From: F23-B02 sp963625685 | Lineage (GTDB): Bacteria; Bacillota; Clostridia; Oscillospirales; Oscillospiraceae | Assembly (NCBI GenBank): GCA_963625685.1 | Contig: CAVFTR010000008.1 | Coordinates: forward strand, 20,896-84,895 | Direction: 5' to 3' | DNA: 64,000 bases | Shown here: one piece after another, positions 51,686 to 60,112 of the stretch | Numbering within the stretch: the stretch's first letter is position 1 | Layout: the number at the start of each line of letters is the position of its first letter | Made by a program: the position numbers and the translations under genes | The notes under the pieces: generated by a model | Database searches by the model: none | What the model was told of the DNA's origin: nothing | Seen by the model: only the letters and a program-made list of their open reading frames with translations

Positions 51686-52594
51686 TTATAATGCGTCTAT
51701 ATACCGGCAGGCGGCGAGCGCTGCGCACGAGCCGTCGGCAGCGGCGGTCGTGAGCTGCCTTACGGCCTTTCTGCGGCAGTCGCCGGCGACGAATACGCCG
51801 GGCGTTCTGGTCATGCAGCTCTCATCGGAGTCTGCATAGCCGCCCTCGTCGAGATCTATGAGCGCGGAGAATATCCCGTTATCCGGAACATGTCCGATCG
51901 CGACGAAGAGGCCGTCGACCTCTATCTCGCGCTCCGCGCCGGAACGGTCTGCGACCACCACGCCGCACAGCTCGTCCTGTCCGAGCAGAGTCCTTATGCT
52001 GCTGCCCAGTACAAGCTCGACGTTCGGGCGCGCTCTGAGCGCCTCTGCGAGCCTTGCCTCGCCGCGGAAGCTGTCTCTGCGGTGTATTATGTAAACCTTC
52101 GAGCAGCTGTCGCTCAGGAGCATCGCGTCCTGCAATGCGGAGTTTCCGCCGCCCGTGACGGCGACAGGCCTGCCCTTGTAAAACGCGCCGTCGCACACCG
52201 CGCAGAAGCACACTCCCGCGCCCGTGAGCTCCTCCTCGCCCGGGATCCCGAGGCTGCGCGGCCTCGCGCCGGAGGCGATGATGAGCGCCTTCGCCTCAAA
52301 AACGCCGCCGAAATCGGTTTTCACGCGCTTTATATCGCCGTCGAGCTCTACCGAGACGACCTCGTCGAGCTCAAGATGCGCGCCCTGCTCGATGACCTGG
52401 GCCGTGAGCTTATCGCCGAGCTCCGCGCCGGATATCGAGGGTATGCCAGGGAAGTTTTCGACTCTTGGCGACCATGTTATCTGACCGCCGAAGCTGCTTT
52501 TTTCAATTACGAGAACGCTTTTTCCCGCTCTCAAGGCGTAGAGGGCGGCGGTCAGTCCCGCCGGCCCTCCGCCGATGATTATTATATCGTGCAT
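51686..52594 (-). CDS. trxB: Thioredoxin reductase
   Basis: 302 residues. FAD motif IIIIGGGPAGLTAALYALRAG at the start, redox-active CAVC at 131-134 within GVCFCAVCDGAF, NADPH motif VTGGGNSALQDAMLLS, HRRDSFR for the NADP 2'-phosphate, and the terminal FAD site TPGVFVAGDCRRKAVRQL. It starts 14 bp after nrdD, and the NrdD protein carries a glutaredoxin-like tail, so this enzyme probably supplies reductant to the ribonucleotide reductase. Confidence 0.94.
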   Translation of the reverse strand: MHDIIIIGGGPAGLTAALYALRAGKSVLVIEKSSFGGQITWSPRVENFPGIPSISGAELGDKLTAQVIEQGAHLELDEVVSVELDGDIKRVKTDFGGVFEAKALIIASGARPRSLGIPGEEELTGAGVCFCAVCDGAFYKGRPVAVTGGGNSALQDAMLLSDSCSKVYIIHRRDSFRGEARLAEALRARPNVELVLGSSIRTLLGQDELCGVVVADRSGAEREIEVDGLFVAIGHVPDNGIFSALIDLDEGGYADSDESCMTRTPGVFVAGDCRRKAVRQLTTAAADGSCAALAACRYIDAL

Positions 52595-52608
52595 TGCTTT
52601 GCCTTCGT

Positions 52609-54990
52609 TTACTTGAAAAGATAGCTCTTTATCGCGCCCGCTCCCGCAAGCTTCTCGACGTGCTCGCCGTCGACGAGGACGAGGGTCGGGGCCTGCTTTA
52701 CGCCGTAGGACAGCGCAAGCTCGACGTTTTCCTCGGCCATTACCTTTTCACATTCAAAGCCGGCCTTGTCCATATAGCTGTAGACCACGCGGCAGTTCGG
52801 GCAGTTTTCGCGCGTGAAGAGAATGGCGCGCTTACCCGTGGAGTCCCTGCATATCTCCTCCTCGACGGCAGGCTCCTGCTCGGGCTTTGCCCCGGGATGC
52901 AGAGGGCCCTTGTGCTTGAGGACGGAGGTCCCGATGTCATACTCCTTACGCTCCTTATACTCCTGCGTTTTGCCGGCGTTCCAGTTCTGCACGGGGCGGT
53001 AGTAGCCGGTGATGCGGCTGTATACCTCGGCGCTCTCGCCGCACTCGGGGCAGGTAAACTGCTCGCCGGCGAGGTAGCCGTGATTCTTGCACACCGAGTA
53101 GGTCGGGCTGATGGTGTAGTACGGCAGCTTGTAGTTTTCCGCGATCTTGCGCACAAGGTTTGCGGCGGCCTGCCAGTCGGGCAGCTTCTCGCCGAGGAAG
53201 GCGTGGAAGACCGTGCCGGAGGTGTAGAGCGTCTGGAGCTCGTCCTGGATATCGAGGGCGGAGAAGATATCGTCGGTGTAGCCGACCGGGAGGTGGCTGG
53301 AGTTTGTGTAGTAGGGCGTGTCGCCGTGAGAGCCGGTGATGATGTCGGGGTACTGCTCGACGTCGTGCTTTGCAAGGCGGTAGGACGTGCTCTCTGCCGG
53401 AGTGGCCTCGAGGTTGTACAGGTCGCCGTACTGCTCCTGATAGTCAGACAGGCGCTCGCGCATGTGGTTGAGGACCCTCTTGGTGAACTCCTGGCACCTG
53501 GGATCGGTCATATCCGCGCGGATCCACTTTGCGTTGAGGCCGGCTTCGTTCATGCCGACAAGGCCGATGGTGGAGAAGTGGTTGTCGAAGTTTCCGAGGT
53601 AATACTTGGTGTAGGGGTAAAGGCCCTCGTTCAGGAGCTTGGTTATGATATTGCGCTTTACCTTCAGAGAGCGCGCGGCGATATCCATCATCCTGTCAAG
53701 GCGCTTGAAGAAGTCCGCCTCATCGGCCGCGAGATAGGCTATGCGCGGCATGTTGATCGTGACGACGCCGATAGAGCCGGTGCTCTCGCCGGAGCCGAAG
53801 TAGCCGCCGGACTTCTTGCGCAGCTCGCGCAGGTCAAGACGCAGACGGCAGCACATGCTTCGCACGTCCGAGGGCTCCATATCGGAGTTTATATAGTTTG
53901 AGAAGTAGGGCGTGCCGTATTTTGCGGTCATCTCGAACAGGAGCTTGTTGTTTTCCGTGGGAGACCAGTCGAAATCACGGGTGATGGAATAGGTCGGTAT
54001 CGGATACTGGAAGCCGCGGCCGTTCGCGTCGCCCTCGATCATTATATCGATAAAGGCCTTGTTGACCATGGCCATTTCCTCGACGCAGTCGCCGTAGGTG
54101 AAGTCCTGCTCCTTGCCGCCGACGATGGCGGGCATATCCTTGAGGTCGGCCGGGACCGTCCAGTCAAGGGTGATATTTGAAAACGGAGCCTGCGTGCCCC
54201 AGCGCGAGGGGGTGTTCACGCCGAAGATGAACGACTGTATGCACTGCTTGACCTCCTTGTAGCTGAGCTTGTCGATCTTCACGAAGGGGGCGAGATAGGT
54301 GTCGAAGCTCGAGAAGGCCTGAGCGCCGGCCCATTCGTTCTGCATGATGCCGAGGAAGTTGACCATCTGATTGCACAGGGTGCTCAGGTGGCTGGCCGGA
54401 GAGGAGTTTATCTTGCCCGGGATGCCGAGGCCCTGCTGGATCAGCTGCTTGAGGCTCCAGCCGGCGCAGTAGCCGGTGAGCATGCTCAGGTCGTGCAGAT
54501 GCAGGTCGCAGTTGCGGTGGGCGCTGCCTATCTCCTCGTCGTAGATCTCGCTGAGCCAGTAGTTTGCCGTGATGGCGCCGGAGTTTGAGAGGATAAGTCC
54601 TCCGACGGAGTAGGTGACGGTGGAGTTTTCCTTGACGCGCCAGTCAAGAACATTTACATAGCTGTTGACGGTCTCCTTGTAGTCGAGGTAGGTGTTTTTC
54701 ATATTGCGCAGCTTCTCGCGCTGCTTGCGGTAGAGTATGTAGGCCTTTGCCACGCCCTCGTAGCCGCCGCGCGACAGGACCGCCTCGACGCTGTCCTGGA
54801 TATCCTCGACGGCGACAAAGCCGTCCTTTATCTTCGGCAGGAAGTCTGCCGATACCTTGAGCGCGATGAAGTCGATGATATCATCTGTATACTCGGTGCC
54901 GGTCGCCTCAAAGGCCTTTTTGATCGCGTTTGCGATCTTGGTGATGTCGAAATCGACAACCTTTCCGTCTCTTTTAATGATCTGATACAT
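52609..54990 (-). CDS. nrdD: Anaerobic (class III) ribonucleotide reductase with C-terminal glutaredoxin-like domain
   Basis: 793 residues from ATG 54990 (GGAGG 8 nt upstream). Order: ATP-cone (1-90, YQIIKRDGKVVDFDITKI), glycyl-radical barrel, zinc-site region (CKNHGY, CPEC), radical loop RITGYY (659-664, Gly662) with WNAGKTQEY, a linker, then a glutaredoxin/thioredoxin-like domain at 723-793 with CPNC (730-733) and the cis-Pro QAPTLVLVDG. The fused redoxin is not part of the classical formate-using NrdD. NrdG is encoded 23 bp upstream and TrxB 14 bp downstream, so the whole pathway is one operon. Confidence 0.95.
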   Translation of the reverse strand: MYQIIKRDGKVVDFDITKIANAIKKAFEATGTEYTDDIIDFIALKVSADFLPKIKDGFVAVEDIQDSVEAVLSRGGYEGVAKAYILYRKQREKLRNMKNTYLDYKETVNSYVNVLDWRVKENSTVTYSVGGLILSNSGAITANYWLSEIYDEEIGSAHRNCDLHLHDLSMLTGYCAGWSLKQLIQQGLGIPGKINSSPASHLSTLCNQMVNFLGIMQNEWAGAQAFSSFDTYLAPFVKIDKLSYKEVKQCIQSFIFGVNTPSRWGTQAPFSNITLDWTVPADLKDMPAIVGGKEQDFTYGDCVEEMAMVNKAFIDIMIEGDANGRGFQYPIPTYSITRDFDWSPTENNKLLFEMTAKYGTPYFSNYINSDMEPSDVRSMCCRLRLDLRELRKKSGGYFGSGESTGSIGVVTINMPRIAYLAADEADFFKRLDRMMDIAARSLKVKRNIITKLLNEGLYPYTKYYLGNFDNHFSTIGLVGMNEAGLNAKWIRADMTDPRCQEFTKRVLNHMRERLSDYQEQYGDLYNLEATPAESTSYRLAKHDVEQYPDIITGSHGDTPYYTNSSHLPVGYTDDIFSALDIQDELQTLYTSGTVFHAFLGEKLPDWQAAANLVRKIAENYKLPYYTISPTYSVCKNHGYLAGEQFTCPECGESAEVYSRITGYYRPVQNWNAGKTQEYKERKEYDIGTSVLKHKGPLHPGAKPEQEPAVEEEICRDSTGKRAILFTRENCPNCRVVYSYMDKAGFECEKVMAEENVELALSYGVKQAPTLVLVDGEHVEKLAGAGAIKSYLFK

Positions 54991-55013
54991 TTCTCTGTCC
55001 TCCATTTTTTCTC

Positions 55014-55712
55014 TCAAACGCCTCTGAGCGCGACAGCGGGGACATATTCCCGCACAGCGTCGGCCAGCTGGCTCATCTGTTCTTTATCGTATGCCGAAAG
55101 TCCGTCCGGCAGGATGAGGCTGCCGGAATCCTTAAACTGCTGCAGATAGTATTCCTTCGCGCCCTGTATCCATTTTGCCGCCTCCGTAAGGCTCTCCTTC
55201 GTGTGGATGCCGCGCACTACCGTCGTGCGGAACTCATAGTCCACCCTGCCGCCGAGAAGCAGCTCCTTTGAGCGCTCGACCGGGGCGATGTCGAATTTCT
55301 CAAGGCCTATCGTGCGGGCATAGTCGCCGGGCGCGTTTTTAATGTCCATCGCGACCCTGTCGACGAGGCCGTCGGCTATAAGCCCGGACAGGAGCTCGGG
55401 GTTCGAGCCGTTGGTGTCGAGCTTTATCCTGTAGCCCAGCGCCTTGACACGCTCAAGAAACTCCGGCATGTCCGCGTGCAGCAGCGGCTCGCCTCCTGTG
55501 ACCGCGACGCCGTCGAGCACTCCCCTGCGTCTGCGCAGAAAGCCGAACACCTCATCGTCGCTAAGAAAGCCTCCGTCCGCCTGCTCCGGCAGGACGAGCG
55601 GCGCGTTATGGCAGAAGGGGCATCGGAAATTGCAGCCGGCCGTAAACACCGTGCACGCGACGGCTCCCGGATAGTCCAGAAGCGTTAATTTTTGAATACC
55701 AGTTATCCTCAT
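55014..55712 (-). CDS. nrdG: Anaerobic ribonucleotide reductase activating protein
   Basis: 232-residue radical-SAM enzyme that installs the glycyl radical in NrdD. Cluster motif CNFRCPFC near residue 27-34, preceded by KLTLLDYPGAVACTVFTAGC; GGEPLL binds SAM. The length and DIAPVERSKELLLGG place it in the longer NrdG2 group. First gene of the nrd operon; promoter and probable NrdR boxes lie upstream. Confidence 0.93.
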   Translation of the reverse strand: MRITGIQKLTLLDYPGAVACTVFTAGCNFRCPFCHNAPLVLPEQADGGFLSDDEVFGFLRRRRGVLDGVAVTGGEPLLHADMPEFLERVKALGYRIKLDTNGSNPELLSGLIADGLVDRVAMDIKNAPGDYARTIGLEKFDIAPVERSKELLLGGRVDYEFRTTVVRGIHTKESLTEAAKWIQGAKEYYLQQFKDSGSLILPDGLSAYDKEQMSQLADAVREYVPAVALRGV

Positions 55713-55742
55713 ATCCGAATCCTTTAGTGTTTAACGGCTTAA

Positions 55743-55771
55743 ACAATAGCATAAGCCGTTTGTCCTGTCAA
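55743..55771 (-). promoter_or_regulatory. nrdG promoter
   Basis: Minus strand: -35 TTGACA (55766-55771), 17-nt spacer, -10 TATTGT (55743-55748), about 30 bp before the nrdG ATG. Confidence 0.8.
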
Positions 55772-55778
55772 TAGAAAA

Positions 55779-55836
55779 ACACAAAATGTAGTTATTTTTA
55801 CCGCTTTGTAACCCATGTCACCACTAAATATTGTGG
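55779..55836 (-). promoter_or_regulatory. Two probable NrdR boxes next to the nrdG promoter
   Basis: Minus-strand sequences TAACTACATTTTGTGT (55779-55794) and CCACAATATTTAGTGG (55821-55836) match an ACACAATATATTGTGT-type NrdR consensus at about 11 and 12 of 16 positions. The first lies 7 bp above the -35. Spacing between them (26 bp) is not the usual 15-16. Confidence 0.5.
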
Positions 55837-55986
55837 TCGACAATTTTACCGAGAGTTATCTTTCGGAGGCAATTTTTTGCTTTGAAACTTTTTCACCGCC
55901 GGCAAAACGCCTGCATTTCAAGGCTTAGCGCCGCTTTGACGGCCCGGCCTTTAATTGCTCGGAGCGTAATTGCAGGTTTTGATGCA

Positions 55987-56034
55987 GCACAATATTTTGT
56001 GTTTGCGGTTTTATGTTAACACAAGCTATATGGT
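55987..56034 (-). promoter_or_regulatory. Upstream pair of probable NrdR boxes
   Basis: Minus-strand ACACAAAATATTGTGC (55987-56002; about 14 of 16) and ACCATATAGCTTGTGT (56019-56034; about 11 of 16), separated by 16 bp, the classical NrdR spacing. About 280 bp upstream of nrdG; the stretch 55837-55986 between the pairs holds nothing I recognise. Confidence 0.5.
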
Positions 56035-56055
56035 CCGTTCTGTCGCACAGGCCAC

Positions 56056-56090
56056 AAAAATGCCGAAGCAGAGAAAAAAGCTCTGCTTCG
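56056..56090 (-). terminator. Terminator of the FAD oxidoreductase operon
   Basis: Ten-bp stem (56064-56073 with 56081-56090), 7-nt loop, then ATTTTTG on the minus strand, 25 bp after the stop of the 56116 gene. Confidence 0.7.
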
Positions 56091-56115
56091 ACACTTTATT
56101 TTTTTATAAGCTGCG

Positions 56116-57690
56116 TCAGTGCGCCGCCAGAACGGCTTCGGCGCATTTCATGCCGTCGACCGCCGCGGAGGTGATGCCTCCCGCGTAGCCCGCGCCCTCT
56201 CCGCAGGGGTAGAGCCCGCGTATGAGCGACTGCCCGTCGTCTCCGCGCAGTATGCGCACGGGCGAGGACGAGCGCGTCTCGGGCGCCGTGAGCACGGCAT
56301 CCGGCGCGTCAAAGCCTTTCAGCTTTCGTCCGAGCTCCGGCAGCGCATTTTCAAGGACGTCCGTTATTCTCGCGGGCAGCAGCTCGTGCAGGTCGCACCA
56401 GTATACGCCCGGCCTGTAGCTCGGCTCGACCGCCCCCGCTCCGGCGGAGCTTTTACGGGCGAGAAAATCGCCGACGGTCTGCGCCGGTGCGCGGTAGCTG
56501 CCGGAGGCCTCGAAGGCCGCGCGCTCTATATCGCGCTGCCAGTACATGCCGCCGAGGGGGCCGTCATAGGGAAAGTCCCCGGGCTGAAGGGTCACGAGCA
56601 GGGCGCTGTTGGCGTTTTCCGCATCGCGGCGCGAATTGCTCATGCCGTTCGTGCACACGCCGCCGGGCTCGGACGCCGCGGCGATGACCTCGCCGCCTGG
56701 GCACATGCAGAAGGTATATGCGCTCGTGCCGTCGGGCAGATGGACGTTGAGCGAATAATCCGCCGCCGGAAGCCCCGCGGCAGCCTCGCCGTACTGCGCG
56801 CTGTCGATATCCGTCTGTCTGTGCTCTATGCGCGCGCCCATGGAAAAGGGCTTGGCCTCCATCGGGACGCCGGAGCGCTCGAGCATCCGGAAGGTATCGC
56901 GAGCCGAGTGGCCTATCGCGAGGATGAGCTGCGTACAGGGCAGCTCGTACTGTCCGTTCTCATCCGTGACCGCGACGGCGCGAAGGGTATTGTTTTCAAT
57001 GACGAGCCCCGTGAGCTTTGAGTTGAAGCGCAGCTCGCCGCCGTTTGCTATGATGCTTCTGCGTATGCCCTGGACCACGTTTATGAGTATGTCCGTGCCT
57101 ATATGGGGCTTTGCGTCGTATAGTATGCTCTCGGGCGCGCCGTGCTCGTGAAATACGCGCAGTATCCAGCGTATGCGCTTGTCGCGTATTCCCGTGCCGA
57201 GCTTGCCGTCGGAAAAGGTGCCCGCTCCGCCCTCGCCGAACTGAACGTTGCACTCGGGGTCGAGCTCGCCGCCGGAGCGGAAGGCCTCTACCTTTTTTCT
57301 CCGCGTTTCGGCGTCGGCGCCGCGCTCGAGGACGATGGGCTTAAGTCCGGCCATGCTCAGCACCAGCGCCGCGAACATCCCGCCCGGGCCGAAGCCCGCG
57401 ACGACGGGCCGCGCAGCTGACGTCAGTTTGGGAACAGTGTACTCCGGCTCTGAGTACCCGGCGAGGCTTTTGCTCCTGCTTTTTCCGAGTATCCTGTCCT
57501 CGTTATCCGCCGACACGGCGACGGAGTACAGCCAGTGTATATCGTTTTTCTTCCTTGCGTCGAGCGAGCGCTTTGTTATCTCAAGGCTTTTTATCTTCCG
57601 CGGCGGAATGTGCATTTCGCGGGCGGCCTTCGCCCTGAGCTCATCCTCGCTCTGTCCGATATCAAGACGCAGGTTACGTACAAGTATCAT
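56116..57690 (-). CDS. NAD(P)/FAD-dependent oxidoreductase, uncharacterised dehydrogenase family
   Basis: 524 residues from ATG 57690, a 4-bp overlap with the upstream gene. N-terminal ferredoxin-like module (1-about 80, VRNLRLDIGQSEDELRAKAA) then FAD site VVAGFGPGGMFAALVLSMAG and ECNVQFGEGGAGTFSDGKL; C-terminal FAD site IRGLYPCGEGAGYAGGITSA. This is the widespread YtfP-like/COG2509 family (FAD-dependent dehydrogenase), whose substrate is not established. Coupled to a BaiN-type oxidoreductase. Confidence 0.88.
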   Translation of the reverse strand: MILVRNLRLDIGQSEDELRAKAAREMHIPPRKIKSLEITKRSLDARKKNDIHWLYSVAVSADNEDRILGKSRSKSLAGYSEPEYTVPKLTSAARPVVAGFGPGGMFAALVLSMAGLKPIVLERGADAETRRKKVEAFRSGGELDPECNVQFGEGGAGTFSDGKLGTGIRDKRIRWILRVFHEHGAPESILYDAKPHIGTDILINVVQGIRRSIIANGGELRFNSKLTGLVIENNTLRAVAVTDENGQYELPCTQLILAIGHSARDTFRMLERSGVPMEAKPFSMGARIEHRQTDIDSAQYGEAAAGLPAADYSLNVHLPDGTSAYTFCMCPGGEVIAAASEPGGVCTNGMSNSRRDAENANSALLVTLQPGDFPYDGPLGGMYWQRDIERAAFEASGSYRAPAQTVGDFLARKSSAGAGAVEPSYRPGVYWCDLHELLPARITDVLENALPELGRKLKGFDAPDAVLTAPETRSSSPVRILRGDDGQSLIRGLYPCGEGAGYAGGITSAAVDGMKCAEAVLAAH

Positions 57691-58886
57691 CTTCCGAGCC
57701 TCCCCGCCGTCACTCCGCTGGCCCAGGCCCATTGCAGGTTGAAGCCGCCGCAGTCGGCGTCGACGTCGAGAAGCTCGCCCGTTATGAACAGATGCGGGAC
57801 AAACCAGCTCTCGAGCGTCTCGGGATCAACGCCAGTGGTCTTTATGCCGCCGGCCGTCACCTGCGCATGGTCAAAGTCCTCCACGCCGCGCAGGGCGACG
57901 GCAAGATCGCGGCAGGCCTCCGCTATGGCCTGGAGCTCCCTGCAGTCGAGCTCTCCGAGCGGCTTGCTGCCGGATATCCCGGCGTATCTGACCGCCATTT
58001 TGCCGAGACGGTTGTGCAGAACGCCGGTGAGCGCGTCGTCTGCGCAGAGCGCGGGATTGTTCCTTATCCGGGCGCGGAGCTTTCCCTCGATATCCGCGCC
58101 GCCGGAGAGGTCTATATGTATCACTCCCCTGCCGAGCTGCGCGGCCGCGCGGGATATATCGAAGGCGGCGGGGCCGGACAGGCCCGTCTCGGTAAACTGA
58201 AGCTCGCCTTCGCTGTGCGCTATGGCTTTTCCGTCGCTTTCAAGGCGCAGCTTCGCCATGACGCGCACGCCCTTGAGCGCCCGCGGATAGGTCGGGTCCG
58301 TTATGAGCTGCACGAGAGCGGGCAGAAGCCGCGTACACCTGTGCCCCAGCGGCTTCAAAAGCTCGTAGCCGTCGTAAACTCCGCCGACCTTTGCTCCGGC
58401 CGCTCCGCCGCAGGCGACGATGACGAAGTCGGCGTCTATGCTCCCGTCATCGGTGATAACGGAAAAGCCCTCGCCGCGTTTTTCTATCCTGCGCGCGGGG
58501 CAGGAGGTCCTGACGCTTATATTATCGCGCATGAGCGCGAAGCGCAGAACGTCCACGACGCTGTTTGCCGAGTTTGACTGCGGGTATACCCTGCCGCCGT
58601 ACTCGAGGCTCACCGCAAGGCCGAGCGAGTCGAAAAAGCGCAGCGTGTCCTCCGGCGTGAAGCGCGAGAGGACCGCGTCGGCAAAGCCCGGCTGCGAGCC
58701 GTGGTAGCGCTCGGGAGACGCGCCGGTGTTCGTGAGGTTGCACCTGCCGTTGCCGGTGCTCAGAAGCTTCCTGCCGACGCGCTGCTGCCGCTCGAGCAGT
58801 ATTATATTATTATTCTTATCCTCGGAGGCGGTTATCGCGGCGGCCATGCCGGAAGCGCCGCCCCCGATTATCACAACATTATTCAT
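57687..58886 (-). CDS. BaiN/HI0933-family FAD-dependent oxidoreductase
   Basis: 399 residues. FAD motif VVIIGGGASGMAAAITASE and the family phrase RVGRKLLSTGNGRCNLTN; a C-terminal ITGELLDVDADCGGFNLQWA-type end. Members are annotated as BaiN-like or aminoacetone oxidase family; the BaiN of Clostridium scindens was linked to bile-acid dehydroxylation, but homologs are common in gut Firmicutes without that pathway and no bai genes are here. First gene of a two-gene unit. Confidence 0.9.
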   Translation of the reverse strand: MNNVVIIGGGASGMAAAITASEDKNNNIILLERQQRVGRKLLSTGNGRCNLTNTGASPERYHGSQPGFADAVLSRFTPEDTLRFFDSLGLAVSLEYGGRVYPQSNSANSVVDVLRFALMRDNISVRTSCPARRIEKRGEGFSVITDDGSIDADFVIVACGGAAGAKVGGVYDGYELLKPLGHRCTRLLPALVQLITDPTYPRALKGVRVMAKLRLESDGKAIAHSEGELQFTETGLSGPAAFDISRAAAQLGRGVIHIDLSGGADIEGKLRARIRNNPALCADDALTGVLHNRLGKMAVRYAGISGSKPLGELDCRELQAIAEACRDLAVALRGVEDFDHAQVTAGGIKTTGVDPETLESWFVPHLFITGELLDVDADCGGFNLQWAWASGVTAGRLGR

Positions 58887-59101
58887 TTTACTCTCCGCAG
58901 TGATATTATGAGACTGTCAAAAAACTATGCTGCTGAGAAAAAAACATCCGCGCAGCGGGGGAGTTCGAGGGGCAAGACCCGCCTCGAGTTGGATCATAGC
59001 CATCAAAAACGTCCGAAGGACTTTTTGACGAGCGCAGCGAGATTTTTCGTGAAGCAAAAGCTTCACAAAAAATGTGGCGTTTTTGAAGCGTTCAAAAAAA
59101 G
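58887..59101. other. Intergenic region with several hairpins, possible interspersed repeat
   Basis: 215 bp without a gene. Inverted repeats: CGAGGGG...CCTCG near 58971-58985; GTCCGAAGGAC (59010-59020); GTGAAGC-AAAA-GCTTCAC (59049-59066). CAGCGGGGGAGTTCGAGGGG and GACGAGCGCAGCGAG look like parts of dispersed clostridial intergenic repeats, but no second copy is in this window. Confidence 0.4.
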
Positions 59102-59115
59102 TCACAGACTTTTTT
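59094..59115 (-). terminator. Terminator overlapping the asparaginase stop
   Basis: AAAAAAAGTC (59094-59103), 3-nt loop, GACTTTTTT (59107-59115). On the minus strand the T-run directly follows the asparaginase stop. Confidence 0.6.
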
Positions 59116-60112
59116 GAAACGCTGATAGTATATCGTGCGCGACGGGCTCGTAAAACAGCCGGCGTATCTCGTCGGAGTCGCGCGTCCGGCCGAGGATGCA
59201 CATTATCTTCGCCAGCGCGGACTCCGTCGTCATGTCATAGGCCTCCAGCACGTTGCGCCAGCCCTTGAGCCGGTGCCCTACGTTGTACACCGCCAGATCC
59301 GAGCCCTCGTTCTGCACCTGAGTGGTCATGATGATGACCTTTCCCCCGGATATCGCACTTATGACGGCGTCGAGAAACCTGTCGTCGCCGTAGCAGGGCA
59401 GTCCGCCGACGCCGAAGGCCTCGATTATCACGGCGTCCTTGCGCTCTGTCATGAAGCGCAGGAGCTCGATGTCCATGCCGGGTATCATTTTTATAAGGCC
59501 GACGTTTGTATTGAGCTCGGTGAAAAACTCCGGCCTTTCAAGGCTGTCGGGCCTTATATACTGCATGAGCACTCCGTCCTGGAGCGTTGCGATAAAGGGG
59601 TAGTTTATGCTGGAAAAGGCCGCGTAGGACTTCGAGCGCGTTTTCCTTGCGCGGGTGCCGAGGATGACGCGGCCGTTGAAGACAATGCTCACGCCGCATA
59701 TACCGTCCGAGCATGCGCAGGTGAAGGCGTCGAGAAGGTTTACCTTCGAGTCTGTCGAGTCAAAGCCTATGGGCTTCTGAGCGCCGGTGAGTATGACGGG
59801 CTTTTTTGAGCCGCGTATCATATAGCTCAGAGCCGCGGCGGTGTATGCCATCGTATCCGTGCCGTGGCTTATGACGAAGCCGTCGTACTTATCGTAATTA
59901 TCCTTCACGCACCGAGTTATCTCCACCCAGTGCGCGGGCGTCATGCTCGTGCTGTCGACATTGAAAAGGGATATGCACTCGACCCTGCACAGCCTTGATA
60001 TCGCCGGGACGAGCTCGAGCAGCTGCTCGGGTCTGAGCTGCGGGGACAGCGCGCTGCCGCTTATCTGCGAGGCTATCGTGCCGCCCGTGCCTATCATGAG
60101 TATCTTTTTCAT
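59102..60112 (-). CDS. ansA: L-asparaginase, type I-like
   Basis: 336 residues from ATG 60112, overlapping the moaC stop by 4 bp; the longer frame belongs to moaC shadow. First catalytic Thr in MIGTGGTIAS, second in SHGTDTMAYTAAALS, with the Lys of ILTGAQKPIGF. No signal peptide, so a cytoplasmic enzyme converting asparagine to aspartate and ammonia. The terminal part ends with FYEPVAHDILSAFQ. Confidence 0.92.
   Translation of the reverse strand: MKKILMIGTGGTIASQISGSALSPQLRPEQLLELVPAISRLCRVECISLFNVDSTSMTPAHWVEITRCVKDNYDKYDGFVISHGTDTMAYTAAALSYMIRGSKKPVILTGAQKPIGFDSTDSKVNLLDAFTCACSDGICGVSIVFNGRVILGTRARKTRSKSYAAFSSINYPFIATLQDGVLMQYIRPDSLERPEFFTELNTNVGLIKMIPGMDIELLRFMTERKDAVIIEAFGVGGLPCYGDDRFLDAVISAISGGKVIIMTTQVQNEGSDLAVYNVGHRLKGWRNVLEAYDMTTESALAKIMCILGRTRDSDEIRRLFYEPVAHDILSAFQKSL

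Noticed and set aside
51630..51690. Guanidine riboswitch upstream of the SMR pair
   Set aside because: Only one bulged hairpin with a short T-run is present. The paired ACGR loops of the mini-ykkC class and the long ykkC core are absent.
55837..55986. Cobalamin riboswitch upstream of nrdG
   Set aside because: No B12-box or conserved core could be seen on the minus strand, and the class III enzyme does not use B12.
57687..58886. Bile-acid dehydroxylation enzyme BaiN
   Set aside because: The family assignment holds, but homologs are widespread and no other bai gene is present; I do not claim the activity.
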